NCBI RefSeq assembly: GCF_018332455.1
Contig: NZ_BOPZ01000009.1
Span: 44,297-108,296 of the forward strand
DNA: 64,000 nt
Source: Clostridium polyendosporum
Lineage (GTDB): Bacteria > Bacillota > Clostridia > Clostridiales > Clostridiaceae
Reading direction: 5' to 3'
The position numbers were made by a program, and so were the translations under genes. Every line of letters begins with the position of its first letter. Position 1 is the first letter of the stretch. The notes beneath the pieces were generated by a model. It did no database searches. It had not been told where the DNA came from and saw only the letters and a list, made by a program, of their open reading frames with translations. Below are positions 20,737 through 29,573 of the stretch, in pieces.

Positions 20737-20774
20737 AAAAAGCAAGACCATACTGACATAATGACAATATGATC
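20737..20774 (-). terminator. Terminator downstream of the amidase gene
   Basis: On the minus strand ATCATATTG pairs with CAGTATGGT (two G-U pairs) around a nine-nt loop. The stem is followed by CTTGCTTTTT. It lies just after the amidase stop codon. Confidence 0.6.
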
Positions 20775-20784
20775 TATCTATATA

Positions 20785-22245
20785 CTAGTTTAATACTCTA
20801 ACAAAATCAGAATTTACGTAACCTTCGTTAGTTCCTGTACTTGTATTAAACTCAACTTTATACCATCCATTTTCTACTCCTGTTATTTCAACCTTTGTAT
20901 CATTTAAAAGATATCCTTCAACATCATAATTTACACTAGGTCCTGTTCTTACAGTAAGATTAGTAGATATGTCCGTTACTATACCCTTCTTACTGATTGC
21001 CTTATTTTCAGAAGAAAGAGTTATACCGCTGCCAGTTTTAATATAATTCTTAAAGGCATATCCTTCTATTCCATTAGCATTTAGTAAATACCAATCTCCA
21101 TACTCTTCCTTTATATCTACCTCAGTATCATTTAAAAGATATCCTACAACATAATAATTTACACTGGGTCCTGTTCTTACAGTAAGATTAGTAGATATGT
21201 CCGTTACTATACCCTTCTTATTGATTGTCTTATTTTCAGAAGAACGAGTTATACCGCTGTCAGTTTTAATATAATTCTTAAAGGCATATCCTTCTATTCC
21301 ATTAGCATTTAGTAAATACCAATCTCCATACTCTTCCTTTATATCTACTTCAGTATCATTTAAAAGATATCTAACTATACTATAATCCTTACTAGGTCCA
21401 CTTCTCAAAATTAAGGCTGAATCTACTTCTACCTTTCCTTTCTTTATAGAAGATTTTTGATTATTTGATGTACTATTGCTTGAAACTTTACTATTACCTT
21501 GTAGTCTACGATTGGACTGTGAATTGCTCACTGCTTGTCCATTAATTCCTGTTACCTCATTTGAAACTGCTGTACTATCAGCCACTTTATAATTGTTAGC
21601 TGATGAAATAGCTTTCTTAAAATAAACCCACAAGTCTGGTCTATCTTCTATCATCATTTTGGGACATATTTTTCTTGATACATCATAATGCCTTATTACA
21701 TTTGATGCTGGTATCTTATATTTTTCCATTAAATATTTTGTTAAAGCGATTCCATTTTCCAAAGTTTTGTCAAAGTTGTTATCAGGATTTACACATAACT
21801 CAATTCCAATTGTATTTAAATTACTTACAAGTGGATTATCTCCATCTCCAACATGCCAACCATACCAGGTATCTTCAAGAACTTGAATTATATTACTCTG
21901 ATCAACAGTATAATGAGCTGAAGCTTTAGCTTCTGGATCATTAGCGAAGTAATTTCTATTTGCCATTGCATTAGATCCAAACTGTCTGTTATCTGTATCG
22001 TGAATTACTATATATTGGGGAACAATTGTAACATCAGCTAAATAGTTGATGTTTATAAGCTGCTTATTTACCTTAATCCCATTTATTACAGGAGTATTAT
22101 CTCTCTTATTTCTAATTTTTTGTACATTAACTGATTTACCTAAATTATTATTTTCATTTGCTAAAACAGTCATCGTCTCTTTTGTAATACCACTTGCGAC
22201 AATGGATGAAGATAATAATAGAGCTGTTAAAACCTTTTTTTTCAT
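20785..22245 (-). CDS. Secreted N-acetylmuramoyl-L-alanine amidase with three SH3b domains
   Basis: 486 residues. A signal peptide spans about 1-29 (MKKKVLTALLLSSSIVASG). An Amidase_2 domain follows (about 75-200) with zinc ligands in VIHDTD near 82, RHYDVS near 184 and KICPK near 192. A serine- and asparagine-rich linker leads to three bacterial SH3 domains (about 275-486), each with an LxxRxGPSxxY motif and a GWY/DWY motif. The enzyme cuts the bond between MurNAc and L-alanine, with the SH3 repeats binding wall peptide. Middle SH3 repeats are almost identical at DNA level. GAGAGGTA precedes the ATG. It is a likely autolysin; a prophage origin is less likely because no phage genes are nearby. 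Confidence 0.92.
   Translation of the reverse strand: MKKKVLTALLLSSSIVASGITKETMTVLANENNNLGKSVNVQKIRNKRDNTPVINGIKVNKQLININYLADVTIVPQYIVIHDTDNRQFGSNAMANRNYFANDPEAKASAHYTVDQSNIIQVLEDTWYGWHVGDGDNPLVSNLNTIGIELCVNPDNNFDKTLENGIALTKYLMEKYKIPASNVIRHYDVSRKICPKMMIEDRPDLWVYFKKAISSANNYKVADSTAVSNEVTGINGQAVSNSQSNRRLQGNSKVSSNSTSNNQKSSIKKGKVEVDSALILRSGPSKDYSIVRYLLNDTEVDIKEEYGDWYLLNANGIEGYAFKNYIKTDSGITRSSENKTINKKGIVTDISTNLTVRTGPSVNYYVVGYLLNDTEVDIKEEYGDWYLLNANGIEGYAFKNYIKTGSGITLSSENKAISKKGIVTDISTNLTVRTGPSVNYDVEGYLLNDTKVEITGVENGWYKVEFNTSTGTNEGYVNSDFVRVLN
20901..21356. repeat. Two near-identical 228-bp tandem units in the amidase gene
   Basis: Units at 20901-21128 and 21129-21356 each encode 76 residues of SH3 domain plus linker. 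Matching points such as CATTTAAAAG recur at exactly 228-nt spacing (20901, 21129, 21357). Few differences between copies indicate recent duplication or gene conversion. Confidence 0.88.
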
Positions 22246-22526
22246 GCTAAGTACCTCTCACACCTATTATTAGTAATATTATACCATCTCGTGTAATATA
22301 AATGGTAAATAGGTGTAAACTTTAACAATAAGTTCATGTTTATTTTTCCGTTTCATTATGATTAATTTTTAACAATCTATCCTATAAAATTAAAGATAAA
22401 TAATACATTATTATCAATGGTTCTATAACTTTTACAATAATTACCTCGGTATAATATGTAAAAAATTGTATACACTATATACATTCTTTAAATGTATTAT
22501 GCCAAATATAAGGAGTGAGTGATATT

Positions 22527-23096
22527 ATGAATAGAACTTTAAAAACTATACTTATAATACTAGCTGTATTAGCAGTATTAATACTGCCTGTTATCAGTAG
22601 TTATAACGGTTTAGTTAGCTTAGATCAAAAAGTGAAATCAGCAGAATCAAATATTGATACTCAACTTCAAAGAAGATCAGATTTGATCCCAAATCTAGTT
22701 GAAACTGTTAAGGGATATGCGGCACAGGAAAAACAAATTTTTGCGGACATAGCTAATGCAAGAAGCAAACTAGCAGGAGCTCAAAATATTACAGATAGAG
22801 CAAATGCAGATAGTCAATTATCTTCAGCCTTATCAAGACTTTTAGTGGTGGTTGAGAATTATCCAGATTTAAAGTCAAATCAAAACTTTAGAGATTTATC
22901 TGTAGCTTTAGAGGGTACAGAAAATAGAATTGCAATAGCAAGACAGGACTATAATAAATCTGTAGATTCATATAACACTAGAGTTAGGAGATTTCCAGGT
23001 TCAATAATTGCAGGAATATTTAGATTTGAAGAAAAACCTTATTATAAAGCAGCTGAAGGAGCAAAAGAAGTTCCTAAAGTTAACTTTACAAAATAA
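22527..23096 (+). CDS. lemA: LemA family protein
   Basis: 189 residues, typical for LemA. One N-terminal membrane segment (about 6-27) is followed by coiled helices with the family signature YNGLVSLDQKVKSAESNIDTQLQRR, split here only by family variation, then DLIPNLVETVKGYAAQE and NARSKL. The protein is anchored with its helical domain probably outside. Its biochemical role is not established. The ATG at 22527 is preferred, with GAGTGAT as ribosome site; a GTG at 22515 overlaps that region. It is followed two nt later by a TPM-domain gene, a pairing seen in many bacteria. Confidence 0.93.
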   Translation: MNRTLKTILIILAVLAVLILPVISSYNGLVSLDQKVKSAESNIDTQLQRRSDLIPNLVETVKGYAAQEKQIFADIANARSKLAGAQNITDRANADSQLSSALSRLLVVVENYPDLKSNQNFRDLSVALEGTENRIAIARQDYNKSVDSYNTRVRRFPGSIIAGIFRFEEKPYYKAAEGAKEVPKVNFTK

Positions 23097-23098
23097 AT

Positions 23099-23905
23099 AT
23101 GTTAAAAACAAATAAAGGTTTTAAATTACTATCTAGTATCCTAATTCTAGTGGCGATACTTTTTTCTATCTCAGTTAAAGCTGAGACGAATTTCCCCAAG
23201 CCCACTAACCTTAAGTATGTAAATGACTATGTAGGGGTGTTAGATGAACCTACTAAGGAATACTTAGTTTCAGTAGGAAAAGAACTCGAAGATAAAACTA
23301 GTGCTCAATCAGTAGTTGTAATTATTAACTCTTTAGAAGGAATAGATATCGAATCTTATGCAAATCAATTATTTAGAACTTGGGGTATAGGTCAAAAAGA
23401 TAAAGATAACGGTCTTTTAATACTTATAGCTATTGATGATAGAAAGTGGAGAGTAGAGGTTGGAAGAGGTCTTGAAGGAGCCGTTCCAGATATCTACTCT
23501 GCTAGAGTTATGGACCAAGTAGCAAAACCTTCTTTTAAAAATGGGGATTTTAACGAAGGTATTAAGAATTCTTATTCTATTTTTGCAGATAGTATAGCTA
23601 AAGAATATAATGTTACCCTTGAAAAAAATCTCAATATAACGATGCCAAACACACAGAGTAGCCAAGGTAATGGAAGAGGAACTTCTATGGTTGTATATAT
23701 TATATTGGGACTACTAGCTGCTGACCTTATTTTTAATAGAGCAAGAGTTATTAGAACTTTAATCAAGATATTATTTTGGAGCTCTTTTTTCAGAGGTCCA
23801 CGAGGTGGCGGCGGTGGATTTGGCGGCGGTGGAAATTCCGGTGGTGGATTTGGTGGTTTTGGCGGTGGTTCTTCCGGCGGAGGTGGCTCTTCTGGAGATT
23901 GGTAG
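23099..23905 (+). CDS. TPM-domain (YgcG-like) membrane protein
   Basis: 268 residues. A signal peptide (about 8-28, ending VKA) is followed by a TPM domain (about 36-165, with VNDYVGVLDE, WGIGQKDKDNGLLILIA and RKWRVEVGRGLEG), a membrane segment near 200-215, and a glycine/serine-rich tail ending SSGDW. The tail is normal for the family. The TPM fold is linked to membrane-protein repair and phosphatase-like activity in other organisms; its bacterial role is unclear. No ribosome site is visible before the ATG, which lies two nt after the lemA stop, so translation probably depends on coupling. Confidence 0.9.
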   Translation: MLKTNKGFKLLSSILILVAILFSISVKAETNFPKPTNLKYVNDYVGVLDEPTKEYLVSVGKELEDKTSAQSVVVIINSLEGIDIESYANQLFRTWGIGQKDKDNGLLILIAIDDRKWRVEVGRGLEGAVPDIYSARVMDQVAKPSFKNGDFNEGIKNSYSIFADSIAKEYNVTLEKNLNITMPNTQSSQGNGRGTSMVVYIILGLLAADLIFNRARVIRTLIKILFWSSFFRGPRGGGGGFGGGGNSGGGFGGFGGGSSGGGGSSGDW

Positions 23906-24030
23906 CCCGCATCATTTTCTCTCAATATAAGATTAGATTAGTAATTAGTATATTATAAAAAAGTTTAAGATAGAGTCTATTTCTATATAGTGTGCTACAA
24001 AGCCAAAATCTCTATAATTTACTCATACAA

Positions 24031-24080
24031 AAAAAGATTGCAACCCAGTAACTTAATTAAATTACTAGATTGCAATCTTA
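24031..24080. terminator. Bidirectional terminator between TPM and LTA synthase-type genes
   Basis: GATTGCAA pairs with TTGCAATC, with an inner AGTAA/TTACT stem. On the minus strand it ends in a run of seven T. It separates two convergent genes. Confidence 0.75.
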
Positions 24081-24082
24081 TA

Positions 24083-25915
24083 TTATTTTTCAACTTGTTT
24101 TAAGTAATTTCCCCTTATAAATTCATCCGCAACTTTTAAAGCATTGTTGAGGAGTGATTCCTCTTTTTCGTCTTTAGGCAAACCTACTACCTGTCCATAA
24201 TTTAATACAGTAGCATTTCTTTCTGTATTTACAAGGACTCTCCCCATCGTACTGTTCTCGAATTTACTTCTATCAACGCCCATAATATACGCCACTGTTG
24301 GCATAATATCAATCTGGCCACCGAATTTATCGATTGTCTCTCCTTTTAGTTCAGGATTGTATATAATAAATGGCACTTTTTTATCATCCTTTTGCCACCA
24401 ATCTCCCTCAAGCTTAACCTCCTTTAAACGATCTGGATAGAACTTATGCACTCCTGTATGATCACCATATATAACTATAACAGAATTTTTAAGCTGTCCC
24501 TGATCATCTAGCTTTTTTATAAAAGCCCCTATCTGTTCATCTGTATATCTTATACTTTGAAAGTAAGCTCCAAGAATAGTTTTATCAAATTCTTCTGGAA
24601 GACTTAAGTATTTATATTTTTCAGGCATATCAAAAGGACCATGACTTGTTAATGTAACCATATAAGCATAAAATGGCTGTTTTTGATTTTTAAGTTTATC
24701 TGCAATCTGTCTTAAGTAAGAACCATCTGACATTCCTAAACCTATTTGTTCATCAACATTAAATTGATGTATGTCCCATATTTCATTAAAGCCTAAAGAG
24801 CCTTTATGAGCTTCTGCCCAGTTCCAATTTCCTGCTACCTCTGGATGAGTAGAAATTGAATGATATCCTTTCTCTCCTAAAAGCCTTGGCAGCGACGTAT
24901 ACTTTGTAACTGGATGATTGAAGAAGGTACTACCGTCTCTTATAGGCAATATCCCGGTATTAACCATAAGATCCGCATCAGAACTTGTCCCAACATTGTT
25001 TTGCTCATGTATACTATTAAAATATAATCCGTTATTTATTAATCTATTTAGATTTGGGGTTATCTCCTGACCATAAACTTTCTGTCCTACAACAAAGTTT
25101 TCTAAAGATTCTACTTGAATAAATATTACATTTTTTCCTTCCATCATTCCTTTATATTTGTTGTCTGGAAGGTTTTCCTTATTACTTTCAAACCAAGATT
25201 TAATATTATTGACTTCTTTATTATCAAGCTTTACAGCATTTTTCTCATATATTGCTTTATAAATATCATATCCATGATATCCTAAAGGACTCATGTTAGA
25301 CATTGTTTGAAATGGTGCCCAAGCTACTTGAAACAGCATTTTTTCCCCATTCGTTGCATTTTTAATATCTATATAATAGTGTGATGAAATAATTGTTATT
25401 ACTGAAAATACAAAAGTAAATGCAAAGGCAAAAGTTTGTCTTTTTACTGATACCTTTTTCTTCCCCTGTCTAATATAAATTAAAGCAATAGCTATAAAGT
25501 CTATAAAGAAAACTACATCTATCGGTTGAACCAAAAATAAATTTTTCCCTAATGGATTAAATATATCAGGGTACAATATGTGTCTAAAAGATAAAAAGGT
25601 TCCATTTGCTCTAAAATACCAAATATCAAATAAAAGTAGAAAACTAACTACCATATTTAATAATATAAGATAAATATTTCTCCCTTTTCTTTTAAATAAA
25701 AAGCTAAAACTTACTACTAAAACCACAAATGCAATATGTGCCCACATAGGTGGTGGAGTAAAATACATCCTTTCAAAATCTAAGGACGAAGAATTTTGAG
25801 TTCTTAACATTGCCAAAAAAAACATGGATTTTATCATTATGACTAATGCTGCTGCTATTACAGTTAAGTATTTGTATATGCAGCTGTTTAGGCACTCTCT
25901 GCTCTTTTCCTTCAT
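24083..25915 (-). CDS. LTA synthase family membrane sulfatase (LtaS-like)
   Basis: 610 residues. Five membrane helices occupy about residues 18-190, followed by an extracellular sulfatase-type domain. Seen there are NVIFIQVESLENF (metal-binding Glu near 270), the catalytic threonine region NNVGTSSDADLMVNTG, and the metal motif YGDHTGVHK. By family it transfers glycerol phosphate from phosphatidylglycerol to a glycolipid, building lipoteichoic acid or a related polymer at the membrane surface. Clostridia often carry several such paralogues, so a specific role as primary LTA synthase is not proven. AAGGAGAGG precedes the ATG. It shares a terminator with the convergent TPM gene. Confidence 0.9.
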   Translation of the reverse strand: MKEKSRECLNSCIYKYLTVIAAALVIMIKSMFFLAMLRTQNSSSLDFERMYFTPPPMWAHIAFVVLVVSFSFLFKRKGRNIYLILLNMVVSFLLLFDIWYFRANGTFLSFRHILYPDIFNPLGKNLFLVQPIDVVFFIDFIAIALIYIRQGKKKVSVKRQTFAFAFTFVFSVITIISSHYYIDIKNATNGEKMLFQVAWAPFQTMSNMSPLGYHGYDIYKAIYEKNAVKLDNKEVNNIKSWFESNKENLPDNKYKGMMEGKNVIFIQVESLENFVVGQKVYGQEITPNLNRLINNGLYFNSIHEQNNVGTSSDADLMVNTGILPIRDGSTFFNHPVTKYTSLPRLLGEKGYHSISTHPEVAGNWNWAEAHKGSLGFNEIWDIHQFNVDEQIGLGMSDGSYLRQIADKLKNQKQPFYAYMVTLTSHGPFDMPEKYKYLSLPEEFDKTILGAYFQSIRYTDEQIGAFIKKLDDQGQLKNSVIVIYGDHTGVHKFYPDRLKEVKLEGDWWQKDDKKVPFIIYNPELKGETIDKFGGQIDIMPTVAYIMGVDRSKFENSTMGRVLVNTERNATVLNYGQVVGLPKDEKEESLLNNALKVADEFIRGNYLKQVEK

Positions 25916-25957
25916 CTCTACCTCTCCTTTTTCTCTTTCCTTTTGTTCTTGTTTGCA

Positions 25958-26020
25958 GTCATTTCACAAAGTGAAATCTTGCTAAGAATGAGAGGGTTCA
26001 ATACCCTTTCATTCTTATTT
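25958..26020. repeat. Module B repeat, forward orientation
   Basis: Palindrome ATTTCACAAAGTGAAAT, then CTTGCTAA, then hairpin GAATGAGAGGG-TTCAATA-CCCTTTCATTC. The arms differ from those of every other copy in the window but still pair. Confidence 0.78.
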
Positions 26021-26110
26021 ATCTTAACTAAATAATTATATATTAACTAACTTAATAATACTATAACTTTGTATTTTAATTGTTGACATACTGTAAATTC
26101 CAATAAAATA

Positions 26111-26178
26111 TAAAAAAGTAACGATGTCTTTAATCTTAAGCTTTATTTATAAAAGCTCCAAATCCTAGACTCGTTACT
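26111..26178 (-). terminator. Terminator downstream of the DUF2334 lipoprotein gene
   Basis: AGTAACGA pairs with TCGTTACT across a loop of about 46 nt that has its own AAGCTTTA/TAAAAGCT stem. The minus strand ends in TTTTTT. Confidence 0.65.
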
Positions 26179-26195
26179 TCATACAATTTTTAATA

Positions 26196-27572
26196 TTATC
26201 TTATATCTGTTATAAAACTCATTTTATAACCTCTTTTTTCGAGTTCATCTATTATTCTTTTAAGAGGAGCATTCTCATCGTACTGAAATTTCGGTATTCC
26301 ATCCTCTTCTGTTAAATTTATATACCTATACTCTAACCCTGGATGATAAAAAAGACTTGCTATAGTGTTAGGAGAAAGATTTCTTATTCTACTTATCATC
26401 TCATTCGTTCCATTTTGCTTTACATAATCAAGTGGAGTAGTTAAGTAATAACTTTTATTATTATTAGGACTCTTTAATGGTTGATTACTGTAAACTGAGT
26501 TATTTCTACTATCTTTAAATGGATGATATATATATGTAAAATAGTCTTCTAAAGCCTTATTTTGTTCTGCAGTTATAGCATAATGTGGGGTTTCAAAGAA
26601 AGTGATTGGTATATCTAAATCTTTTGCTATCTTTATTGCAGCCTCTACTCTTTGCCTAAAGTCCTCTACATCTGGATCATCTGGTCCAAACTCAGTTCCT
26701 AAAAGTGAATACTCACTCCCTCTTTGGTGAGTATATCCATGAAGACCAATTTGTCCTCCATGATAGGTAATGTAATCGAGGGTATAAATAAAATCTGCAA
26801 TAGAAAAACCATTTTCTTTAGAAGGGTCTACATCTACATTTATCTTTGGCGCTTTATATCTTGGTACCCAAGCTATATGATAAGGTACACTCCTATCATT
26901 TAGAAATCTTGCCATAACTCTAAGTCTCTCACATTTCTCATCATCTTCTGGATCATTTGAAGTAGCTATATCCTCTAACCTTAAGAATCCCATAGTTTCA
27001 AGCTTTGATTCATATTTCTTTTGAGCTAATTTTTCCTTATTTACATAAGCTTTTATTGTCTTGCTATCATGATTCCACCTAGTGTGAAAATTCATCATGT
27101 TTGAAAAGTCAATAAATGAAATATAATATATTCCTTCTTTTTTTATAATATCTTTCTTAAGTCTAATCTCTTTACCGTTATTATCTTTAAATATATTATT
27201 ATTTAAATCTATTTTTGATTCTTCGTTAAAAACCTTTAGATTAAGAACCCCTTTCTTCTCTTTTAACTGTCCACCTAATTTATCAATAATTTCTGTAAGA
27301 GGAATATAATACCTATTTTTATCAATATAAATTGGCAGTTTAAGTGCTAGTTTATTACCCTCTATATTAAGATTTATATTATCCTTTTGCATATTAAGCC
27401 CACTAAACTTTTCATAATCTATTTTACTTATCTTTTTATGCATAAAATTAATATCAATTGGACTAGACACTTCTTTCTCACCATCTGCTTTCTGAACATT
27501 ACATCCTGCAGCAGAGATACTGAACATAAAAACAATCAGATATTTTACTAATTTAATCACTAAAGATATCAT
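26196..27572 (-). CDS. Lipoprotein with Cu-amine-oxidase-N-like domain and DUF2334 deacetylase domain
   Basis: 458 residues. The N-terminus is a lipoprotein signal with lipobox SAAGC, placing the acylated cysteine at 24. Residues about 60-175 resemble the copper amine oxidase N-terminal-like repeat used as a surface module (YYIPLTEIIDKLGG). Residues about 190-458 are a DUF2334 domain of the polysaccharide deacetylase superfamily, with RLEDIA, QIGLHGYTHQ and FFETPHYA as probable metal-site segments. It likely acts on a surface glycan, but the substrate is unknown. GAGGTGAT three nt before ATG fixes the start. It has its own terminator and its neighbours are unrelated. Confidence 0.85.
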   Translation of the reverse strand: MISLVIKLVKYLIVFMFSISAAGCNVQKADGEKEVSSPIDINFMHKKISKIDYEKFSGLNMQKDNINLNIEGNKLALKLPIYIDKNRYYIPLTEIIDKLGGQLKEKKGVLNLKVFNEESKIDLNNNIFKDNNGKEIRLKKDIIKKEGIYYISFIDFSNMMNFHTRWNHDSKTIKAYVNKEKLAQKKYESKLETMGFLRLEDIATSNDPEDDEKCERLRVMARFLNDRSVPYHIAWVPRYKAPKINVDVDPSKENGFSIADFIYTLDYITYHGGQIGLHGYTHQRGSEYSLLGTEFGPDDPDVEDFRQRVEAAIKIAKDLDIPITFFETPHYAITAEQNKALEDYFTYIYHPFKDSRNNSVYSNQPLKSPNNNKSYYLTTPLDYVKQNGTNEMISRIRNLSPNTIASLFYHPGLEYRYINLTEEDGIPKFQYDENAPLKRIIDELEKRGYKMSFITDIR

Positions 27573-27670
27573 TAAATCACCTCAATTAGATAAACTACTT
27601 TTTAGTATATTATTTAATGATACTCCTTTATTCAGAAAAGTATAGCATCTATTATTCTCATAAATAAAAA

Positions 27671-27703
27671 AATCATGGTTGTGATTAAAACACAGCCATG
27701 ATT
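27671..27703 (-). terminator. Terminator of the amino acid ABC transporter genes
   Basis: AATCATGGTTGTG and CACAGCCATGATT form a 13-bp stem with one G-U pair and a seven-nt loop. On the minus strand it is followed by TTTTTTATTTA. Confidence 0.85.
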
Positions 27704-27723
27704 CAAACTACTTTTTGTCCAAA

Positions 27724-28446
27724 TTATAGAACCTTTGAAAGAAAATCCTTTGTTCTTGGATGCTGAGGATTTGTGAATATTTGATCAGGAGTTCCTTGTT
27801 CTACTATGTTTCCTCCATCCATGAATATTATTCTATCCCCAACTTCTCTTGCGAAACCCATCTCATGTGTTACCACTACCATAGTCATTCCTTCTGCTGC
27901 AAGTCCCTTCATAACGTTTAGTACTTCCCCTACCATTTCTGGATCTAGAGCTGAAGTTGGTTCGTCAAAAAGCATAACATCGGGTTCCATAGCTAATGCT
28001 CTTGCAATAGCTATTCTTTGTTTTTGTCCACCTGAAAGGGATGCTGGATATGCATTTGCTTTCTCTTTTAAACCTACTTTCTCTAGAAGCTTAAAAGCTA
28101 TAACTTCAGCATCCTCCTTTTTCATTCCTTTTACCTTTATAGGTGCTAAAGTAATATTATCAAGAACAGTTTTGTGTGGGAAAAGATTAAACTGTTGAAA
28201 CACCATTCCCATCTTTTCTCTTATTTTGTTTATATCAATCTTCTTGTTAGTTATTTCATTATCTTCAAATATTATTTCACCGTGAGTTGGTTCCTCAAGC
28301 AAGTTAAGACATCTTAAAAAGGTGCTTTTTCCAGATCCACTAGGTCCTATTACAACAACCACTTCTCCCTTTTTTATAGTTTCAGTGATTCCCTTTAAAA
28401 CCTCATTTTTGCCGAACTTTTTATGAAGATTACTGATGCGTATCAC
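27724..28446 (-). CDS. Polar amino acid ABC transporter ATP-binding protein (GlnQ type)
   Basis: 240 residues, standard for the family. Walker A is GPSGSGKST, the Q-loop lies in [12 protein letters not shown], the signature is LSGGQKQR, Walker B is [13 protein letters not shown], and the H-loop is VVTHEMG. It powers uptake of a polar amino acid through the adjacent permease. Start is GTG at 28446, ten nt after AGGAGG, inside the end of the permease gene with a 17-nt overlap, so the two are coupled. The substrate cannot be assigned from the ATPase. Confidence 0.94.
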   Translation of the reverse strand: MIRISNLHKKFGKNEVLKGITETIKKGEVVVVIGPSGSGKSTFLRCLNLLEEPTHGEIIFEDNEITNKKIDINKIREKMGMVFQQFNLFPHKTVLDNITLAPIKVKGMKKEDAEVIAFKLLEKVGLKEKANAYPASLSGGQKQRIAIARALAMEPDVMLFDEPTSALDPEMVGEVLNVMKGLAAEGMTMVVVTHEMGFAREVGDRIIFMDGGNIVEQGTPDQIFTNPQHPRTKDFLSKVL

Positions 28447-29095
28447 TGACTTTCAACCTCCTCTCAAATGTTCCTAGAACCTTGGATAATGAGAATGTCA
28501 GTACAAAATACATAACCGCTGCAATAATAAGAGGTTCGAATGGAAGTGCTGTATTTCCTCTCACTGTATCAGCATTGTACATAAGTTCTGATATTCCTAT
28601 TATTGATACTATTGATGATTCTTTTATAATAGTTATAAATTCGTTTCCTAATGCAGGTAATATGTTTTTAAATGCTTGAGGTATGATTATGTATCTCATT
28701 GTCATTATGGGATTCATTCCTAAGCTTCTTGCAGCTTCGGTTTGTCCCTTATCAACTGCAGTTATACCTGCTCTTATTATTTCCGCAACATATGAACCAC
28801 TGTTTATGGAAAGAGTTATTATACCAGCTAACATATCTGGTAATCTAATTCCTAATGCAGGCAATCCATAGTAGATAATATATAACTGTACAAGTATCGG
28901 CGTTCCTCTTACAAATTCAATATAAACTGAAGCCAAAAATTTTAATGGCTTATACTTGGACAATTTCATAAGACTTAGGAAAAGACCAATTATACTACCG
29001 AATATAACTGTAAAAAATGCTAAGAGTATAGTATATTTTGCTCCATTTAGAAAAAATAAGTAGTACTTAGATAAAAAACTAAAATCCACGCTCAT
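28430..29095 (-). CDS. Polar amino acid ABC transporter permease (HisM/GlnP type)
   Basis: 221 residues with the usual multi-helix layout of the His/Glu/Gln/Arg permease family. The EAA loop reads [21 protein letters not shown], here quoted at its family position near residue 130, and [17 protein letters not shown] follows. The start is uncertain. ATG at 29095 is only two nt after AGGGAGG, whereas GTG at 29089 has eight-nt spacing. It forms a homodimer or pairs with another permease, but only one permease gene is present. The binding-protein gene upstream is separated by a terminator and repeats. Confidence 0.92.
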   Translation of the reverse strand: MSVDFSFLSKYYLFFLNGAKYTILLAFFTVIFGSIIGLFLSLMKLSKYKPLKFLASVYIEFVRGTPILVQLYIIYYGLPALGIRLPDMLAGIITLSINSGSYVAEIIRAGITAVDKGQTEAARSLGMNPIMTMRYIIIPQAFKNILPALGNEFITIIKESSIVSIIGISELMYNADTVRGNTALPFEPLIIAAVMYFVLTFSLSKVLGTFERRLKVSDTHQ

Positions 29096-29104
29096 TACCT
29101 CCCT

Positions 29105-29175
29105 TATCTAATAAAATTTAATAGGCATCGAGCCTGTTAAGTTTTGCGAGATTTCATTTGTGAAATGACATCAAA
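29105..29175. repeat. Module B repeat, reverse orientation
   Basis: Hairpin AATTTAATAGG-CATCGAG-CCTGTTAAGTT followed by GATTTCATTTGTGAAATGACAT, the reverse form of module B. It lies just upstream of the permease start, in its probable leader. Confidence 0.78.
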
Positions 29176-29349
29176 TAAATATATACAAGTTTAATGTTTA
29201 ATAAACTTATGAAAGCACATTCATATTTTAGCACATTTTTTATTTAATAAATTTTAATAAACATCATATATTTCACTACGCCATTCTTATGATACTGCCC
29301 GTCCCAAAACAAATCAAGTGTAATTTATTCCACGGTATTCTTGTATATG

Positions 29350-29495
29350 TATTCAACTTCATAACTAAATTTACAGTTCAGGATATATAAGTTCATATTG
29401 AATTAATAACTTTAGGAAAATTATTAAATAAAGTATTGAATACTGAAGTTCCTATCCTGAATTGATTAAAAATTGAAGTTGTTTATGCTTAGAAA
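29350..29495. repeat. Long composite module A repeat
   Basis: It starts CAACTTCATAACTAAATTTA and ends TGATTAAAAATTGAAGTTGTTTATGCT, which are the module A ends. The centre carries a linker (TATAAGTTCATATTGAATTAA and relatives) also present in the composite near 54.0 kb. Confidence 0.7.
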
Positions 29496-29523
29496 TAAAT
29501 AATGTTAATGATTTATACATTTT

Positions 29524-29560
29524 AAAAAGGTGCCAGCAAGTTATTACAGGCACCTTTATT
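29524..29560 (-). terminator. Terminator directly after the binding-protein gene
   Basis: AAAGGTGCC pairs perfectly with GGCACCTTT around a 14-nt loop, followed on the minus strand by TTTTTAAAATG. It lies 14 nt after the binding-protein stop and upstream of the permease and ATPase genes, so it should lower their expression relative to the binding protein. Confidence 0.85.
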
Positions 29561-29573
29561 CCCATATTATTAA

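Larger units (their letters stand above)
29096..29573. other. Non-coding gap inside the amino acid transporter locus
   Basis: 478 nt between the permease and the binding-protein gene. It holds a module B copy, a composite module A copy and the binding-protein terminator. No gene is visible. Confidence 0.7.

Noticed and set aside
20785..22245. Prophage endolysin
   Set aside because: The protein has its own signal peptide and no holin or structural phage genes lie nearby; a housekeeping autolysin fits better.
23572..23925. Proline-rich minus-strand protein
   Set aside because: It is the complement of the glycine-codon tail of the TPM gene; GGN repeats read as CCN on the other strand. No ribosome site.
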